Position numbers and translations under genes: made by a program. A stretch of DNA of 64,000 bases from Lactarius indigo. Its lineage: Eukaryota; Basidiomycota; Agaricomycetes; Russulales; Russulaceae. The DNA lies in the NCBI GenBank assembly GCA_025766275.1, contig JAFKAC010000064.1, forward strand, positions 278,882 through 342,881, written 5' to 3'. Positions within the stretch are counted from its first letter, which is position 1, and every line of letters begins with the position of its first letter. The notes under the pieces were generated by a model. It was not told where the DNA came from. It did no database searches and saw nothing but the letters and a program-made list of their open reading frames with translations. This document shows positions 57,979 through 64,000 of the stretch, piece after piece.

Positions 57979-60540
57979 CTACATCCTGTAGACCCCGAAC
58001 CCCCTGCCTTCTCCATCCCATGTTCTGCCAGAAGAGCCCAACGACAGCCGAGATGGAGACGGTCTCGCGCTCTGGCGGGAGGCAAGGGCGAGACCGAGAC
58101 CAACGACGTCGCGTGTCTCCGTTGGCTTGATAATACCATCGTCCCAGAGCCGCGCGGTCGCGTACAGAGAAGCGGACTGTGCTTCAATCTCCGCTTTGAG
58201 GGACGCATGCTGCGAGGGGTCCCTGAAAGCGTGCGCAGAATGAGAACGAACATTGGCTTTGTTTGTATGCCAGGAGAGAGCGGCGGAATAGGGACGGACC
58301 GTGATACCGATTGCATGACCTGCGACAGCTGACCGGAGCCCATGACGGACACTCGAGCATTCTGAGGGAAAAAAGGACGGACAGGGAGATAAGACCCAAC
58401 CCAGAAAAGTTAGCGCAGATCCAGGTGACAGGCAAGGATGGAAGCATCGCTTACAGGCCACATCCATAAGAACCGAGGGGAATACTGAAAACGTGGGTTT
58501 CAAGTGTGCATCAGTCCGGATATGGGGGGAAACGCTCGACTACAAGAATGCAACTTACCGCCCGCCCGGCCATTCCTGTTATCACGAATCATGCGAAACA
58601 AACGTCCAGACAGGGGAGGTTGGATTCGGTGGTCAAGAAACGTGGAAAACAATAAAGAAAGAGTCGTACCATAATTTCCGGCGCCAAAGCTACCCCCGAC
58701 GATGACAGTCAGCTTCGGGACATCCGCACACGCGACCGCGCGGACCATCTTCGCGCCATCTTTTGCGATACCACCTTTCTCGGCTTTCGAACCGACCATG
58801 TACCCTGTGACGTTTACGAGAAAGAGCAGCGGGATTGAGCGCTGCGAGCAAAGTTGGATGAAGTGGGTCGCCTTGAGCGCCGAGGGCGAGAAGAGGATGC
58901 CGTTATTCGCGATAATGCCCACGGGAAAACCGTGGATGTGTGCGAACCCCTGCCAGTGTCGGCGAGCGGTCAGCGTACACGCGTGGAGAGAAGGGACGGT
59001 GGGAAAGTAGCCTAGCTCCCGGTGAGACATTGCACGAACCGTCACAATAGTCTGCCCGTATTCCTTCTTGAATTCGCGGAACCGGCTCCCATCCACCACA
59101 CGTGCGATGACTTCCCGCATATCAAATGGCTGACGAAGGTCCGTACCGACGATCCCATGCAGTTCGGACGCAGAATATAGTGGGTCTTCCGGAAGAGCGG
59201 GCGGCTAGAGGATTTAGATGTGAGTATGTTAGCACATTTGGGTAACAAGACGCCGCAGCAGGGTAGTATAGAGATGACATACAGCTATCTCGCGCCCGCC
59301 TGCGTAGCCCAAGTCACCCACAATACCTCGCGCAATGGAAATAGCGTGCTCATCATCGCGCGCCAGGTGATCTGTCACGCCGCTTTCGCTCGAGTGCATG
59401 AGACCACCGCCGAGGGTCTCCTCATCGACCTCTTCTCCCGTCGCGGCTTTGACGAGCGGCGGCCCAGCAAGGAAAATATGGCCCTGTTCTCGAACGATAA
59501 TGTTTTCGTCCGCCATGGCGGGGACATAAGCACCGCCCGCGACGGAGATGCCGTGGACGATGGCGATCTGGGGTATCCCAAGCGCGGACATCTGGGCCTG
59601 CGAGATACACCCACGAAACGTCCGTCTTACTCAGACCATTTCATCCCACAAGATCCGAAGGGCATACCATATTGTAGAATATGCGCCCGAAATGCTCCTT
59701 GTCGGGAAACACCTGCGTATATGCGTGTCAGCGGGAAGAAAGGTGGATATATGCGTGCACGCACGTTCGCTTGGTGTGGGAGTGCAGCGCCCCCGGACTC
59801 AACTAGGCATAAAAAAGTCTGTGAGGGAGGACAGGACGGGCGCCACGAAAAAAATTTCGGACGCACCGACGTAGACACAGGGTAAGCCATGCTCCCGGGC
59901 GACCTCCTGAGCCCGCAAATGTTTCTTCACCTAAAGAAAAAGAGCTTTAGATGTGGGTCGCCAAAACAGCGGAGTAAGGTCAGAGGAGCGAGAGACTCAC
60001 TGTGAGCGGGTAATACGACCCCCCCTTGACGGTAGCATCGTTAACGACGACAACGCAGTCCCGCCCCGATATCCGCCCTATTCCCGTGATAATGCCCGCG
60101 CCAGGCACGGACTCGCCCGGGTATACCTCGTGCGCGGCCAAAGGAGAGAGTTCGAGGAAGGGCGAGTGAGGGTCCAGGAGCAGTGCGAGCCTACGCAAGG
60201 TTCGCACCTCGTTCAGTAAGGAAGGGAATGGAAAAGTACGGCACCTTTCGCGCGGCAGCTTCTTGCCCTTGTTCCGCATTCGTTCTGCAGCCTTCGCACC
60301 CCCTCCTTCACGCGCCTTCGCGAGTTTTGCCTCGAGGTCAGCAACGACCTCGTCCATTGCCTTTGCGCGTGCCTGGAAATCGGGAGATGCGGTCGAGACG
60401 AGGGACGGCAGAACAGAGGAGGCCGCATGGTATGGTCTTGCTGTAGGTGCCTTTGCTAGGGACAGGCGCTTGAGTGATGATGATGATGACGACGACGACG
60501 CTCTGAGCGCGGTTCGTCGCAAGAGTTGTGAATAGGGCAT
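57979..60540 (-). CDS. mccB: 3-methylcrotonyl-CoA carboxylase beta subunit, mitochondrial (581 aa)
   Basis: Carboxyltransferase subunit of leucine breakdown, working with the biotin-carrying alpha subunit in mitochondria. Exons from the start: 60245-60540, 60001-60190, 59867-59930, 59763-59800, 59668-59712, 59283-59597, 59040-59204, 58670-58949, 58559-58575, 58455-58484, 58300-58361 and 57979-58222. All are GT-AG and sum to 1746 nt, matching the usual family length. The N-terminus is Arg/Ser-rich without acids, like a mitochondrial presequence. Carboxyltransferase landmarks: [88 protein letters not shown] and the terminal GFGVYRM. Exon 9 is only 17 nt. No lesion seen. Confidence 0.95.
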
Positions 60541-63043
60541 CTTTCAACCAAAGTATGAATACGCTCTCTCAGGCTACAAGAAAAAACGAAAATCCTGTCC
60601 GGTTGCCAGTCAAGTCGGTGACAACGTCCACGGCCGGGTCATGGGAACGTCCGCGTCTTCGCGTCTTCGCAGTCCGACACAAGGGTACGTAAGTCGACAG
60701 TCACATGAGTGGTCTTCCTGCAAAATAGTACGCACAGCCACGCCGGTTCATCGCATTTGCTTTGCAACGTCAATGTCAACGACATTTAGCACGCATATAC
60801 TGTGCCACCTTTGTATACTCGTACGTAACGATGATCACGGTCTCTGAAACCTTTCTTATTTTGTTTCGTGGGAGGCTGCCCTTTCTCAGTGTCTGACCCC
60901 ATCAATTATTAGCTGTTACACAACCAACGCCTGTCAAACACCGTGCATGCCCTTACCGAGATAATTTCATCTATTAGTGCAGCCTCGTGACCTGGTCGAC
61001 CCACTTGACCTTTGCATAACTCAAGTCGTCCACCAAGCGATCATGACAAGTTGCCACTTCTCGTCAAGGGAGGAAACTCAAGAGAGCTGGTCCCAAATTC
61101 GAAGTGAATCCTCCAATCATGATGCATTTTTCTTTCTTGCCAAGAGGCTTCCAAAAAGTTGCCCGGGGAGGCCGAGGGAAGCACCAATCGCTCCTGCTCG
61201 TTCTAAGTTATCAGAAGCCGATGCCGGAAAGGACCAAACCTAAGGGGGCGAATCGCCCCTTCCCCTTCTCGTCAGTCAGCCAGGACGGACCAAATTGAGA
61301 CGGTGAGGCAACTCTTGATTTGCTGACCCACGCAGATGGCCATGTCTGTTGCCGTCACCGGTCCCCTGCCCCTTTTACCTTCCTTGTCCCATTACGCACA
61401 CAGGATTGCTAACAGAAATTCTTCGGCTTCGTCTACTGTTACTTCGAATTGATTTTCTTCCCTTTACAGCCTCTGCGGCTCCGTGGGGCAACTTCTACCC
61501 GTCCGTCCGTTGTTTTATTTGGTTCATTCCCCCAGCTGATGGTACCGTAGGTGTCTCATGTGGCCATCCATCTAGTGTGATTGTCTTAAAATTGGATATA
61601 GCAGCGAAGGGATGACGACGGTAGAGCGCTTATAGCCACCATGGCAAATGAGTTTTGGATGAGTCCCAGATCACGTATTGGGGCGCTCACCTGATTGTCC
61701 TCGAGCTTGTTTGACATTTATCATATACACTTACCTGTCCCGACTCGAGGCCACATGTACCCACCAAACGACGGGGAGAACGGAAGCACGACCTAGCTTC
61801 GCGATTACGACTCGGGCGCGATATCCTTGCGTCAGCCATATTATTGTAGCAGGGTTGCAACTTCGACCACTGATTTCGGTAACTCCTAACATCGCCACCT
61901 GCCGCCGTCCGCGAGGTCCGTGAGACCTGGTCAGGACAAGAAAGCGCCAGAACTCGCGTGGTCTAGCTCTTCGAGAATCGTAACCTTATACGAACTCCGT
62001 TCTGGTAAGCTACCGGCATCCGGGAACCAGAACGTGAACCAGAACGTTCCATTAGGTTTCTGCTCTCGGTGGTGATAGAGAGCGACCAAGAGTAGAGGTA
62101 CTTGATATCGGGAGATGATGGATAGGAGGATTTGATATCCGCCGAAATGGAGAGGAGATTACTTGTATTGTATATTTGCATAACTTAGTGTAGTAAGGCA
62201 GGTGTTTTTCAATTGCAGGGGCGTGATCGTTGGGTCGTAACACAGCCTCTGTCTCCATCAAAAAGATACTCGGAATACTCAATGCGGGACCCAGATACTG
62301 TAAGCCTCTCCCAACTAGTTCGTTCATGTAGCGACGACCACTGAGTTACTATTTGACCGAATATCGAAACATGGAGGACAGCATTGTCGTTTGGCCGTCT
62401 TTGTTTGGGATTGAGACAAAGAGGAGATCTGACTGCCCGATAAGGAGAAGGGCTACAACCGACGGGCCGGTTGATCAGGCACGTGCCGCATAATCGGAGA
62501 ATGAAACGATTCAAGTTCCGAAAGGCTATGAGGGACTTTAAGTAATCAAGCTTCTTGAGGCTCTGGCTACTTTTGACCCCCCGCCTGAGCCCTTCCACTT
62601 TATGGTCCTCTTGAGTTGAGCAACACTCGTTCTTTGCTCCTCCTCCACTCCTCCCCTCCGATTAACCTCGCCGTAACAAGGATAACGCCTGGAGTGCGTC
62701 AACTTCCTCTCATTTCTTTCTCTGTCTGACTTATCTTTTCTCTAGATCCTCGCGACCCTTGCCGGTTCCTCCATCCCGCCCCCTCCCTCAAAGGACCAGT
62801 CTGCTTGAGCACTGCTCGCGACTGCGTGATCAATCAAAACGTTCCCCTCGATACTTCATACGTCCGCTTGAGCTCTCGCTCGCGTCTGTCTTCTTCCTCC
62901 CTCCACTGCACCTCGGATTCTGCTGAGCAATCGCGACTCCGTCTTGCAACTCCTCCCCTCAAAATTACCTCGCGTACAGCATACTCTCTGTACTTTCTCA
63001 TCCTCACGCCGTTATCTATTCCCCTTCATCCCTGCACTGCTCC
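60541..63043. other. divergent intergenic region between mccB and the bHLH gene
   Basis: Expected to hold the mccB promoter (from 60541 rightward) and the bHLH promoter/leader. About 62630-63040 is strongly pyrimidine-rich, as in long fungal leaders. No further gene recognised. Confidence 0.5.
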
Positions 63044-63983
63044 ATGGCTCTGACCCTTCCATTCCCTCCTCCCCGTCTTCGGCTTCCGCCGATCTCCTAA
63101 TGCTCCATCAGCCGCCCCGATTCTCCTACCAACTCCGTTTCAAACTCTGGCTCTCCCTCCGTCCGACCAATCTTCCTCTCCGTCTGCCACTAATGTTCTT
63201 TCTGGCCCTCTGAGTTGTTCGAACAAGTCTCCAGGGCCAAGCGCAAACCCTCTCGAACGGGCTAACACCGCTGAGCGGCGTGCCACCCCACAACGCTGTT
63301 GAACGCCAGAGACGCGAGACTCTCAATGGCCGCTTCCTTGTATGTTTTCTTTTCGCTCGACCGTATTCCGGTATCTAACTAGACCTTTTTTTTTTTTACT
63401 CTCCCCTTCTCAAGGACCTTGCCGCTCTTCTCCCCAACCTATCTCAGATCCGTCGCCCTTCCAAGTCGGCCGACTTGTCCAATTCCTTCCAGTTGGTGCA
63501 CATCCATGCCTCTCGGCCGGACACGCGCCGCCATGCTTCCCCGTGAGCTGCCGCCTTCTACAAGCTCGAAGCAGATGCTGTGTTCGCCGCGAGCTGAATG
63601 AATGGCGTGACCGCGCCCACCTCCCCCGTGTTGAAGAACCAGTCCGCAGCGAAGCCTTTGCCATGGTTCTCAGTGGGGAAGTAGAGGTTCTGACCTCCAT
63701 TCCTGGCATGGACGAGGAGGAGGACGGCGAAGGTTTCGATAACGAGGACGATATGCCTATTCGAGCCATTTCGGCCGGCAACAACCGTTCGATCCCGGAA
63801 GAAGCCGAGGACCTGATGACTGTTCCCACGATGAAGTCGTCGGCGGTCAATCCCTTCGCGCACAACGCACTGCATCACCCTGGAGCATCGCAGCTTGCTC
63901 ATATCCTCCCACGGCCCCCATCCAACACCCGTCCCATCATTGCGCAAAATGTTCCCAACGTCTCATTCGAGAACCTGCTATGA
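63044..63983 (+). pseudogene. bHLH transcription factor gene with several small indels
   Basis: The basic helix-loop-helix is clear: AERRAT, then HNAVERQRRETLNGRFL, an intron at 63340-63414, then DLAALLPNLSQIRRPSKSA, and later RRELNEWRDRAHLPRVEEPV. The acidic tail (GMDEEEDGEGFDNEDD) runs to TGA at 63981. The frame must change several times: an extra C at about 63286-63289 before the basic region, extra bases at about 63540-63590 in helix 2, and shifts at about 63070-63085 near the N-terminus. Most are insertions, some in short homopolymers. It is either a young pseudogene or uncorrected sequence error. The ATG at 63044 is a tentative start. Confidence 0.65.
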
Positions 63984-64000
63984 CATCCCTTTATGATCAA

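Overview
The window looks like nuclear DNA of a basidiomycete fungus (Agaricomycetes). The readable genes are broken up by many short GT-AG introns of about 45-90 nt. They include families typical of that group: a tandem set of DUF6534 membrane proteins, a class II cytochrome P450, a fungal 3-methylcrotonyl-CoA carboxylase beta subunit, an SPP2-type G-patch relic and a bHLH factor. The left end is packed with Ty3/gypsy chromovirus retrotransposons. All assignments come from reading the sequence and from remembered family signatures; no database search was run.

Layout. (1) 1-14362 is a transposon cluster. Element 1 (1-6873) is a chromovirus with gag, pol ending in a chromodomain, an extra third ORF and a 3' LTR; its 5' LTR lies outside the window. 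It appears inserted into the LTR of element 3 (6874-8847), a short LTR element that carries only a third-ORF-like gene. Element 2 (9326-14362) is a 5'-truncated relative of element 1, interrupted by a long tRNA-headed SINE (10331-11405, minus strand) flanked by a perfect 13-bp target-site duplication. (2) 14363-17402 is non-coding with repeat debris. (3) 17403-46985 is a plus-strand array of eight DUF6534 units, with a P450 gene between the first two. Where intact, the period is about 3.7 kb. Units B, C, D and E have reading frames that close across 13 exons (302, 333, 314 and 328 aa). A, F, G and H are broken in different ways. Seven units keep a TATA box 79-100 bp upstream of the start. (4) 46986-57978 is mostly a gene graveyard: an SPP2-like splicing-factor relic, a coherent three-exon gene resembling the first OB fold of shieldin subunit 2, one hypothetical ORF, and two sedolisin (S53) prodomain relics on the minus strand. 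(5) 57979-60540 is a 12-exon minus-strand mccB gene whose phases all close to 581 aa. (6) 63044-63983 is a bHLH-type gene interrupted by several small indels.

How it fits together. MccB is a mitochondrial leucine-degradation enzyme and looks like ordinary core genome. The DUF6534 array looks like a family under birth-and-death turnover, with lesions that can be pinned to single sites. The P450 has a readable heme-binding end, but its I-helix segment cannot be joined in frame. The most unusual features are the conserved zinc-knuckle third ORF of the LTR elements, its presence as the only gene of element 3, and the roughly 1.05-kb SINE.
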